Assembly: GCA_024695565.1 (NCBI GenBank)
Contig: JAILHX010000065.1
Location: 1-14,823, forward strand
Length of the DNA stretch: 14,823 nucleotides
Reading direction: 5' to 3'
Source: Saccharofermentans sp.
Lineage (GTDB): Bacteria; Bacillota_A; Clostridia; Saccharofermentanales; Saccharofermentanaceae
Positions 1-6,107 of this stretch are shown here, in pieces. Made by a program: the position numbers and the translations under genes. Each line of letters starts with the position of its first letter. Position 1 is the stretch's first letter. Below the pieces are notes generated by a model. It saw only the letters and a program-made list of their open reading frames with translations, did no database searches and was not told the DNA's origin.

Positions 1-22
1 AGGGTATAAGACTCTCATCCAT

Positions 23-140
<118 letters not shown>

Positions 141-144
141 ATAC

Positions 145-180
145 AAGTCCCTTCGCGACAGATACGCGGAGGGACTTTTC
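145..180 (+). terminator. Intrinsic terminator of the rRNA locus
   Basis: A 13-bp stem pairs 145-157 with 165-177, including one G-T wobble, around a 7-nt loop. It is followed by a short T run at 176-179. It lies a few bases after the 5S end and is a textbook rho-independent terminator closing the rRNA transcript. Confidence 0.9.
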
Positions 181-205
181 ATTTGTAAAAATAATTAAAT
201 AAAAA

Positions 206-217
206 TGTAATATTACA
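206..217. promoter_or_regulatory. TGTAAT palindrome, candidate operator of the two-component operon
   Basis: TGTAATATTACA is a perfect 12-bp palindrome made of two TGTAAT hexamers head to head. Further TGTAAA hexamers occur at 184-189 (+ strand) and 219-224 (- strand, read TTTACA on +), the latter being the candidate -35 box. OmpR-family regulators of Firmicutes such as WalR and PhoP bind hexamers of this type, but as direct repeats with an 11-bp pitch, which is not seen here. An autoregulatory site is therefore an inference. In such AT-rich DNA chance occurrence is possible. Confidence 0.35.
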
Positions 218-218
218 A

Positions 219-246
219 TTTACATAAAATCGATTATTGGTAAAAT
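219..246 (+). promoter_or_regulatory. Candidate sigma-A promoter of the response-regulator operon
   Basis: TTTACA (219-224) and TAAAAT (241-246) are separated by 16 bp in the AT-rich gap between the 5S terminator and the first gene. A start near 253 would leave a leader of about 37 nt. The spacer is one base short of optimal and the region is rich in similar hexamers, so this assignment is tentative. Confidence 0.45.
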
Positions 247-289
247 AAAAACGTAATTGGTTTATTCCACGTAATTTATGAGGTGTGAT

Positions 290-1000
290 ATGGCGAAGAT
301 CCTGATAATCGATGATGATAGGGCGGTTGTAGATTCTACAGCCGATATGCTTAAATCCTTTGAATTTAATGTAATTACAGCTACTGACGGCAAGAAGGGT
401 TTTGAGCTTGCAGACCTCGAAAGACCTGATGTAATCATCCTCGACTGGATGATGCCCGGCTACAGCGGAATGCAGTTCATCAAGGACTATAGAGATCAGG
501 GCTATAAGACACCAGTATTGTTTCTTACCGGTAAGGGCGATCTGTCACAGTATCAGGTAGAAGCTCTCCGTGCCGGTGCTGACGATTATGTATCCAAGCC
601 CTATGAACCCATGATCCTGGTTGAGAAGTTAAGAGCCATGATCAGGCGTACCGAATACAGCAATAAGTCACGTGGTGCAGAAGGCAACAGACATGAGTAC
701 TGCGGCGGCGAGCTCATCATTGACGGTGACGTCATGCAGGCATTTAAGTACGAGGAATCCTGCGATCTTACGAACAGAGAATTCCAGCTTCTGCAGTATC
801 TTGAACAGAATATGGGCAGAGTCTGCTCCAGATCAGAGCTCTTAAAGCAGGTCTGGAAGTTCGATTTCTTAGGCGATGAGAGAACAGTCGATGTTACGAT
901 CAAGCGTACAAGACAGAAGATCGAACCTGACCAGAAGAATTTCAAATACATCCTTACGAGAAGGGGCTTCGGCTATTTCTTCCCGAATGATTTAGTTTGA
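290..1000 (+). CDS. OmpR/PhoB-family response regulator (WalR-like)
   Basis: A two-component response regulator that binds DNA when phosphorylated by its partner kinase, most likely the product of the next gene. The 236-residue protein has a receiver domain (about 3-117) with acidic pocket D8/D9, phosphoacceptor D52 in the LDWMMPG motif, T80 and K103 in VSKPYEP. A winged-helix effector domain (about 137-232) contains LTNREFQLL and ends with the usual RRGFGYFF. I chose ATG 290 because it begins at MAKILIIDDD, as relatives do, and has GAGGTG just upstream. An in-frame ATG at 278 would add four residues but place that Shine-Dalgarno inside the gene. The stop overlaps the kinase start. The neighbourhood (kinase, WalJ-like protein, RlmH) points to a WalR role, but sequence alone does not separate WalR from PhoP-like regulators. 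Confidence 0.93.
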   Translation: MAKILIIDDDRAVVDSTADMLKSFEFNVITATDGKKGFELADLERPDVIILDWMMPGYSGMQFIKDYRDQGYKTPVLFLTGKGDLSQYQVEALRAGADDYVSKPYEPMILVEKLRAMIRRTEYSNKSRGAEGNRHEYCGGELIIDGDVMQAFKYEESCDLTNREFQLLQYLEQNMGRVCSRSELLKQVWKFDFLGDERTVDVTIKRTRQKIEPDQKNFKYILTRRGFGYFFPNDLV

Positions 1001-3075
1001 TCTTGGGTATTATATCTTTTTCATTAATCGATCAGGCACTAAGGAACCCGATTGTACTCGTGGTCCTTGCTTTGATATTGATACTTTTAGGTGTTCTGGC
1101 AGGATATCTTATCGGCAACACCACTCTTCAGAAATCAGTTACGGGAAGTATCAATAATCTTGAGAGGGACAAGCTCATTCAGAAGGCTGTCCTTGATACG
1201 GTAGGCCTTGGCATCGCGGTTTACGATTCCAAGGGCGCTCTGTTCTGCAATGAGACTATCTTCAGACTTCCTGACTTTTTGAAGGGAGGTCTTCCGAAGA
1301 ATCTCAATAATTTCCTTGAGACATTCGATAACGGCAACCAGCTGAAGTCGAACTATATCTTAAGTCTTGAGAACGGCGTTAATCTCATAAGAGTCAACTA
1401 TATTAATAACCGCAGGATATATGAGATCAAGATCATCAGAAGACCTGCACAGCCCGATTCCAAGTTTTTCGGAAACGAAGAATTAAACATCGTGATCGTC
1501 GATGACATCACACAGATCAAGGACGATGAGAGACGTCAGAAGGATCTGGCTGCCAATGTTTCACACGAGCTTAAGACACCTCTGACATCTATCAAGAGTT
1601 CTGTATTCTCGATAAAGAAGTCATGCCAGGACGGCATGGGTCCGACAAGAGACGAGCTCGTTACATGGAGCGGAAGGATCGAAGAAAATACGGTAAGGAT
1701 GCAGGATATCGTCAACGACTTCCTCGTTCTGTCACAGTGCTCACATACGAGCCGCATGGAGATCTTTGACATCAGAGATGCGGTGGCACTCGCTTACAAC
1801 AATGTTCAGGATTATCCGGGAGCTTCAAACGTCAAGTTCACGATGCCCGAAGATAATGCATATCCGTTGCTTTACGGCAACTCGAAGCTTATCGTAAGAA
1901 CTATCGTTAACCTTCTTACGAATGCCATCAAGTACATCAGTTTTGAGGGTAAAACCGTTCCGGACCAGGTGCATATCAGCATCTCCGTAATAGATGACAG
2001 AGTAGCTGTCCAGGTTGACGATAACGGCAGAGGCATTCCGGCCAAGGATATCGAGCATCTTTTCGAGAGATTCTACAGAGTAGATAATTCGGGCAATAGG
2101 GAAGTAGGCGGCTCCGGCATAGGACTTGCGATCGCAAAAGAGATCGCAGATATGCACGACGGCGTAATCAGCGTCACTTCGACCTTTGGTCAGGGTGCAA
2201 CGTTCATATTGAGCCTGCCTACCGGAAAGTCGGTTTTCGACGGCGTATACAGCGATTCGAAGACAGGCATCATCAGTGAGAAGCCGCTGCACAGAGCTGC
2301 CGCATATTTCCTCGGACTTCAGGAGTGCGAGGCTGTAAGATCGTTGGGATACAAGGACCTCGAGGGTCTGGTCGACGAATATGAGCTCATCCCGGATCAC
2401 GAAGTAGCTGCAAGGGACAAAGCATTATCGAAGCTCCTCTCATCTTTCGGTGACGAGAGATTCGAAGAACTTAAGGAAGAACTCCTTTATGTCGAAGACT
2501 ACGACGATGAAGAGGACGGTCCTGTAACAGGACTTGAGCAGGAGATCGCCAAAGAGACCATGATCGAAGAAGTCCCCGTAACGCAGGCTTCAGCGCCCGT
2601 AATGCCAATGGCTGAGCAGCTGTCGATACCGATCGAGATGCTTATGCCAACAGAACCCGCAGCTCCGGCACCTGCTCCTGCACCCGCACCTCAGATGCAG
2701 CAGGTACCCCAGATCCACCCTCAGGTACCGCAGGCAATGTCTCAGATGAATGTTCAGATGAGTCAGGCAGAAGCTGATGCTCTGGCCAGGGAAGAAGAGG
2801 CCAGATTACAGGCAAAAGAAGAGGCAAGAAAGCTATTGACACAGCCCGTTGTTCAGATAAGTGCCGAACAAAGGAAGTCTATATCGCAATTAAATCGTGA
2901 ATCTCGCGAAAAACGCGTAATTCACCCAATTGACGCCCAGAAAAGGTATAATAGTAAGAGTGCTGTAACAGAGGACAAGGCAGAAGCTGCTGAACCTGCC
3001 CGTCCCGAGAAGAGTGAAGTTGCGGTCAAGTCATCTTTGAAGAAGATCCTTGATGACTCTAATCCGCACAAGTAA
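997..3075 (+). CDS. Sensor histidine kinase with PAS domain and long C-terminal tail (WalK/PhoR-like)
   Basis: Membrane histidine kinase paired with the regulator it overlaps by 4 nt. In order: one hydrophobic membrane segment (about 18-40); a PAS-like domain (about 62-170); a HisKA domain with phosphoacceptor H190 in SHELKTPL; a HATPase domain with N-box LLTNAIKY (306-313), DDNGRGIP (341-348), LFERFYRVD and GGSGIGLAIAKEI (371-383). There is almost no extracytoplasmic part and no evident HAMP domain, unlike typical WalK. After the ATPase domain (ending near 408) come about 280 more residues. They comprise an acidic stretch (about 484-508), a Pro-Ala run (about 552-565), a Gln/Met-rich piece, a charged helical stretch (about 590-613) and a basic end. 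Start is uncertain: TTG 997 is the most upstream option and overlaps the regulator stop, but no clear Shine-Dalgarno precedes it. 692 residues from that start. Confidence 0.9.
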   Translation: MILGIISFSLIDQALRNPIVLVVLALILILLGVLAGYLIGNTTLQKSVTGSINNLERDKLIQKAVLDTVGLGIAVYDSKGALFCNETIFRLPDFLKGGLPKNLNNFLETFDNGNQLKSNYILSLENGVNLIRVNYINNRRIYEIKIIRRPAQPDSKFFGNEELNIVIVDDITQIKDDERRQKDLAANVSHELKTPLTSIKSSVFSIKKSCQDGMGPTRDELVTWSGRIEENTVRMQDIVNDFLVLSQCSHTSRMEIFDIRDAVALAYNNVQDYPGASNVKFTMPEDNAYPLLYGNSKLIVRTIVNLLTNAIKYISFEGKTVPDQVHISISVIDDRVAVQVDDNGRGIPAKDIEHLFERFYRVDNSGNREVGGSGIGLAIAKEIADMHDGVISVTSTFGQGATFILSLPTGKSVFDGVYSDSKTGIISEKPLHRAAAYFLGLQECEAVRSLGYKDLEGLVDEYELIPDHEVAARDKALSKLLSSFGDERFEELKEELLYVEDYDDEEDGPVTGLEQEIAKETMIEEVPVTQASAPVMPMAEQLSIPIEMLMPTEPAAPAPAPAPAPQMQQVPQIHPQVPQAMSQMNVQMSQAEADALAREEEARLQAKEEARKLLTQPVVQISAEQRKSISQLNRESREKRVIHPIDAQKRYNSKSAVTEDKAEAAEPARPEKSEVAVKSSLKKILDDSNPHK

Positions 3076-3087
3076 GTTGGAGAGTTA

Positions 3088-4431
3088 ATGGAGCAACCAG
3101 ATGCAAGTGTGGGCAAGACCTACGCTTATGAGATAATCGGCGGTGTACCGCTAAGAGGCAATATCGAGATCAGCGGCAGCAAGAATGCTGCTCTTGGTGT
3201 CATTGCCGCTTCCATCATGGTCGATGGTGTCTGTACACTTGAGAACGTCCCTGATATTCTGGACGTTCATGTTATGTTTGATCTCCTAAGATCTCTCGGC
3301 GCAAAAGTTGAAGCAATAGATAACCACACATATAAGATCGATCCTACCAGCATCAATACATACAAGGCTTCAGGTCCGCTCGTATCGAGGATCAGAGCGT
3401 CCTATTATCTTATGGGCGCGCTCCTCGGAAGATGCGGCAAAGCTTCGATAAGACTTCCCGGCGGATGTAACTTCGGCCAGCGTCCTATCGATCTTCACCT
3501 CAAAGCATTCCAGCTCATGGGTGCAAAGGGTGCGAGACCTTCCGACATCAACAGCGGTATCGTTAATCTCGAAGCTGATCCCCTGCACGGCGCGAGGATC
3601 TACTTAGATATCGTAAGCGTCGGCGCTACTATCAATGCGATGCTCGCAGCATGCAAGGCCCAGGGCCAGACAGAGATCATCAATGCTGCAAAAGAACCCC
3701 ATATCGTTGACGTTGCAAACTTCCTGAACTCAATGGGTGCGAGGATCAAGGGTGCAGGTACCGATACCATCAAGATCACCGGTGTTCCGGTTCTCCCCGG
3801 CAACTTCACATATTCGATCATCCCGGACCAGATCGAGGCCGGCACATACATGATCGCTGCAGCCGTAACAAACGGTGACGTTACGATCCACAATCTTATC
3901 CCTACGCATATGGAACCTTTGTCCGCCAAGATGCGTGAGATGGGTTACCAGATCGAAGAAGGCGACGAATCGATCAGGGTTTACAGGGATAACTACAGCG
4001 AAGAGGTCTATCCTACAAGCGTTAAGACTTCACCTTATCCCGGGTTCCCTACAGATCTCCAGCCCCAGACGGTAGTGCTTCTCTGTTCGGCAGACGGTCA
4101 GAGCCGTATGCACGAGAACGTCTGGCAGAACAGATTCCAATATGTTCCCGAGCTCGCGAAAATGGGTGCCAACGTAAACGTTTACGAGCGCATCGCCTGG
4201 GTCAACGGCAAGACCGATTTCCGCGGAGCAACAGTTGAAGCAACAGACTTAAGAGCCGGCGCTGCTCTGGTCTGCGCAGCACTTGAAGCTACCGGCACAA
4301 CATACATAATGAATGCCCAGAGGATCGACAGAGGTTACGAGCATATCGTTCAGAAGTTAAGAGATTTGGGCGCATCTATCTCAAGAGTCAATCACACACC
4401 AGAATACGGCGAAGAGGATACCGAAGCATGA
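3088..4431 (+). CDS. murA: UDP-N-acetylglucosamine 1-carboxyvinyltransferase
   Basis: Cytoplasmic enzyme that transfers enolpyruvate from PEP to UDP-GlcNAc, the first committed step of peptidoglycan synthesis. The 447-residue protein has the EPSP-synthase-like fold signatures: substrate-site K32/N33 in SGSKNAAL, the catalytic-loop cysteine C127 in GGCNFGQRPIDLH with R132, PDQIEAGTY (246-254), and catalytic D323 in FPTDLQ. Because the loop residue is Cys, fosfomycin sensitivity would be expected by family knowledge. ATG 3088 is preceded by GGAGAG at 3079-3084. It lies 12 bp after the kinase stop and overlaps the next gene by 4 nt, so it is co-transcribed with the two-component genes. The first ten or so residues extend beyond the usual N-terminus. 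Clostridia often carry two murA paralogues (murA and murZ); which one this is cannot be told here. Confidence 0.96.
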   Translation: MEQPDASVGKTYAYEIIGGVPLRGNIEISGSKNAALGVIAASIMVDGVCTLENVPDILDVHVMFDLLRSLGAKVEAIDNHTYKIDPTSINTYKASGPLVSRIRASYYLMGALLGRCGKASIRLPGGCNFGQRPIDLHLKAFQLMGAKGARPSDINSGIVNLEADPLHGARIYLDIVSVGATINAMLAACKAQGQTEIINAAKEPHIVDVANFLNSMGARIKGAGTDTIKITGVPVLPGNFTYSIIPDQIEAGTYMIAAAVTNGDVTIHNLIPTHMEPLSAKMREMGYQIEEGDESIRVYRDNYSEEVYPTSVKTSPYPGFPTDLQPQTVVLLCSADGQSRMHENVWQNRFQYVPELAKMGANVNVYERIAWVNGKTDFRGATVEATDLRAGAALVCAALEATGTTYIMNAQRIDRGYEHIVQKLRDLGASISRVNHTPEYGEEDTEA

Positions 4432-5222
4432 CGGGACCCGACAGGATCGTCCCGCTTTATTCTTCATCTTCAGGCAACGCGACACTTATCAAGTGCCGTG
4501 GCACTTATATACTTGTCGACTGCGGAATGTCATGCAAAATGATGACCAAGGCCCTGGTCGACAGCGGTGTTTATCCTGACGATATAGGCGCGATCTTCTT
4601 AACTCACAGACATACCGACCACATCGGCGGAGTGCCTGTTTTCTCGCGCAAGTATCACACTCCGATCTACGGAACAAGAGCAACACTTGCTGTTCTTGAC
4701 GGTCTGGCTTCTCCGGTCACCGAGATCGAGGAGAACGACATCATTCAGATCGAAGGCGGTCCCGAGGTAAGGGCTTTCCCTACACCTCACGATGTCAACG
4801 GTTCTGTATGCTACAGGATCTATAATCACGATACAGGCAGTTCCATTGCGGTCATGACCGATCTCGGAAGAGTAACAGACGGCATGAAGGGCTTTGCCAG
4901 GGCAAGCGACGTCATCCTGCTCGAATCAAATTATGATCCGTACATGCTCGAGAACGGACCTTATCCATGGCCCCTGAAGAAGAGGATCTCCGGCGGTCAC
5001 GGACACATCAGCAATCCCGAATCGGCAGATGCAGCCGAATTCTTCATCAATAACGGCACTAAGAGATTTATCCTGGGACACTTGTCGCCCCACAACAACA
5101 CTCCTTCACTTGCGCTTGAGACATTCGTTAATTTACTGGGCGACAGAGGTTTTGTCCAGGGCATCGATTACGAAGTAAAGATCGCCAAGAAGGATGAACC
5201 GACTGAAGGGTATGTCTTATGA
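4428..5222 (+). CDS. WalJ/YycJ-like metallo-beta-lactamase-fold hydrolase
   Basis: A 264-residue MBL-fold protein. The metal-binding motif THRHTDH (59-65; H60, H62, D64, H65) is intact, with further likely ligands H121 (TPHD), D145 (MTDLG) and H218 (GHLSPHNN). The opening SSSSGNATLI and the LLESNYD segment (164-170) are typical of the YycJ/WalJ subgroup, whose members are linked to cell-wall homeostasis and coordination of division with replication in other Firmicutes. The exact substrate is unknown; nuclease-like activity has been discussed for the family. ATG 4428 overlaps the murA stop (ATGA) and the gene's own stop overlaps rlmH the same way, implying translational coupling. No signal peptide is visible, so it should be cytoplasmic. 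The alternative, a generic MBL hydrolase, is less likely given the synteny. Confidence 0.9.
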   Translation: MTGPDRIVPLYSSSSGNATLIKCRGTYILVDCGMSCKMMTKALVDSGVYPDDIGAIFLTHRHTDHIGGVPVFSRKYHTPIYGTRATLAVLDGLASPVTEIEENDIIQIEGGPEVRAFPTPHDVNGSVCYRIYNHDTGSSIAVMTDLGRVTDGMKGFARASDVILLESNYDPYMLENGPYPWPLKKRISGGHGHISNPESADAAEFFINNGTKRFILGHLSPHNNTPSLALETFVNLLGDRGFVQGIDYEVKIAKKDEPTEGYVL

Positions 5223-5683
5223 AGATAACTGTTGTATGCCCCGGCAGGCTCAAGGACAAGTGGCTCAAAGACGGTATCGACGAGTACAAGAAAAGGCTCT
5301 CCCGCTTTGCTGTCCTGGAGTTTATAGAAGTTGCAGACTGCCCTGATTCCGTTCCCGTGAACGAAGCGCTGAAGCGCGAAGGTGAGCTCATCTTATCCCA
5401 CATCAAGCCCGGTGACATCGTCTGGGCAATGGATCTCGGCGGCGAGAATGTATCTTCCGAGAAGCTCTCCGAATACCTTACTTCTGACATGGAGAAGGGC
5501 GGAGGTTCACTCAAGATCGTTATCGGAGGAAGCAACGGAATATCACCTGAAGTCCGCGCTCGTGCCGGCCGCAGAATGTGCTTTGGCAACATCACACTGA
5601 CTCATCTCATGACCCGCCTTGTCCTGGCCGAACAGTTATACCGCGGCTTCAAGATCGCCAAGGGCGAGAAGTACCATAAGTAA
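5219..5683 (+). CDS. rlmH: 23S rRNA (pseudouridine1915-N3)-methyltransferase RlmH
   Basis: SPOUT-class methyltransferase that uses SAM to methylate N3 of pseudouridine 1915 in helix 69 of 23S rRNA on the assembled ribosome. At 154 residues it has the normal compact RlmH length. It shows the knot/SAM-loop glycines in VIGGSNG (101-107), the conserved THLMTRLVLAEQLYR segment (128-142), and the diagnostic C-terminus KGEKYHK with the terminal YHK. ATG 5219 overlaps the preceding stop in an ATGA junction, making this the last gene of the operon. No intrinsic terminator follows. Instead there is a gene-free stretch containing a repeat array. In staphylococci this gene (orfX) is the SCCmec attachment locus; no integrated element is seen here. 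Confidence 0.97.
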   Translation: MKITVVCPGRLKDKWLKDGIDEYKKRLSRFAVLEFIEVADCPDSVPVNEALKREGELILSHIKPGDIVWAMDLGGENVSSEKLSEYLTSDMEKGGGSLKIVIGGSNGISPEVRARAGRRMCFGNITLTHLMTRLVLAEQLYRGFKIAKGEKYHK

Positions 5684-5697
5684 GATTGACAGATTTG

Positions 5698-5936
5698 GTT
5701 TCCCCGGAGTCCTTATTTTCGGGCACTTGGGAAAACTTGCCCCAAATTTCATAAAAACGGCAATTCGGGGGCACGGATAACAGGCATTGTTTGCCCCGGA
5801 CTTTGTGAAATCAGTAATTTGGGGGCAATTATTATGAATCCGTTTGCCCCGAACTTAGGAATAATAGAATTCCGGGGCAAAATCAGCAGGAGTATTTTTA
5901 CCCCAAACACTCGATTTCTGACATTATGGGGCAATT
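5698..5936. repeat. Array of five inverted-repeat units (AATTYGGGGCAA half-sites), about 54-bp period
   Basis: Five consecutive units each have a C-run arm (TTTGCCCC type) and a G-run arm (GGGGCAAA type) separated by 23-24 nt. C runs start at 5702, 5740, 5794, 5847 and 5901. G runs end at 5731, 5771, 5825, 5877 and 5931. The half-site consensus by eye is RAATTYGGGGCAA, in alternating orientation. The middle ~11 nt of each unit and the linkers are not conserved. Linkers are 21-23 nt, except the first, which is 8 nt. The first unit (CCCC/GGGA) and the left arm of the fifth (TACCCC) are degenerate. As RNA each unit could form a hairpin; as DNA it resembles an array of binding sites. No coding potential is supported. 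The array lies between rlmH and the his operator/promoter. Confidence 0.8.
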
Positions 5937-5950
5937 GATCAGAAAACGTT

Positions 5951-5966
5951 CTTTATTCGACTAAAG
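5951..5966. promoter_or_regulatory. Upstream his operator copy (O1)
   Basis: CTTTATTCGACTAAAG differs by one base from the perfect palindrome at 6004-6019. It ends 7 bp before the -35 box. The two sites have centres 53 bp apart, close to five helical turns, which would suit binding on one face or a loop across the promoter. TrpR-family HisR/YerC proteins are known to regulate his genes in Firmicutes; assignment to that family is inference. Confidence 0.7.
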
Positions 5967-5973
5967 AAAATGC

Positions 5974-6002
5974 TTGACATGGAGTGATTGCACAATTATA
6001 AT
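5974..6002 (+). promoter_or_regulatory. Consensus sigma-A promoter of the his operon
   Basis: TTGACA (5974-5979) and TATAAT (5997-6002) match the consensus at all twelve positions, with the optimal 17-bp spacer. Expected transcription start is near 6009, inside the operator palindrome at 6004-6019, giving a leader of about 100 nt before hisZ. So strong a core promoter overlapped by a palindrome is the usual design of a repressed biosynthetic operon. Confidence 0.9.
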
Positions 6003-6003
6003 C

Positions 6004-6019
6004 CTTTAGTCGACTAAAG
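6004..6019. promoter_or_regulatory. Downstream his operator (O2) covering the transcription start
   Basis: CTTTAGTCGACTAAAG is a perfect 16-bp palindrome starting one base after the -10 box and covering the expected start site. A bound protein would block initiation. A one-mismatch copy lies upstream of the -35 box at 5951-5966. A shorter CTTTATATATAAAG palindrome at 6052-6065 shares the CTTTA/TAAAG ends but may be chance or RNA structure. Confidence 0.8.
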
Positions 6020-6029
6020 AGTCGGCGAA

Positions 6030-6086
6030 AATGACACGGTATCGTCATTGGCTTTATATATAAAGGGCAAGTAAAATAATGACGAT
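6030..6086 (+). other. his leader segment with mutually exclusive pairings
   Basis: ATCGTCATT (6041-6049) can pair with either of two partners. The upstream AATGAC (6030-6035) gives a 6-bp hairpin. The downstream AATGACGAT (6078-6086) gives a 9-bp stem enclosing the self-complementary CTTTATATATAAAG at 6052-6065. The second stem ends about 10 nt before the hisZ Shine-Dalgarno (GGAG, 6097-6100). No T run follows, so if it is regulatory it would act on translation or stability rather than by termination. Whether it is functional is unknown. Confidence 0.35.
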
Positions 6087-6107
6087 AAGTAAAATTGGAG
6101 TGTTTAT

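Noticed and set aside
184..224. Canonical WalR box upstream of the two-component operon
   Set aside because: TGTAAW hexamers are present, but no two are direct repeats at the 11-bp pitch that defines the box.
278..289. Upstream ATG 278 as the response-regulator start
   Set aside because: It would put the GAGGTG ribosome site inside the gene and add residues not typical of the family; ATG 290 fits better.
1825..2400. 191-codon antisense frame opposite the kinase
   Set aside because: The opposite strand encodes well-conserved kinase motifs; no family match, ribosome site or promoter was seen for the antisense frame.
2930..2952. TTGACG and TATAAT near the kinase end as an internal promoter for murA
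   Set aside because: The spacer is only 11 bp, far from the 16-18 bp needed; the TATAAT alone lies in coding sequence.
5749..5934. 61-codon reading frame on the minus strand inside the repeat array
   Set aside because: It starts with TTG, has no ribosome site, matches no family I recognise, and its open frame follows from the ~54-bp (18-codon) repeat period.
5698..5936. CRISPR array
   Set aside because: Units are imperfect inverted repeats with divergent centres, not identical direct repeats with unique spacers of constant size, and no cas genes are present.
6031..6063. Ten-codon frame (MTRYRHWLYI) as a his attenuator leader peptide
   Set aside because: Only one histidine codon, a poor ribosome site, and no terminator/antiterminator pair follows.
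6003..6107. T-box riboswitch before the his operon
   Set aside because: No T-box core sequence or terminator hairpin is visible, and the leader is too short.
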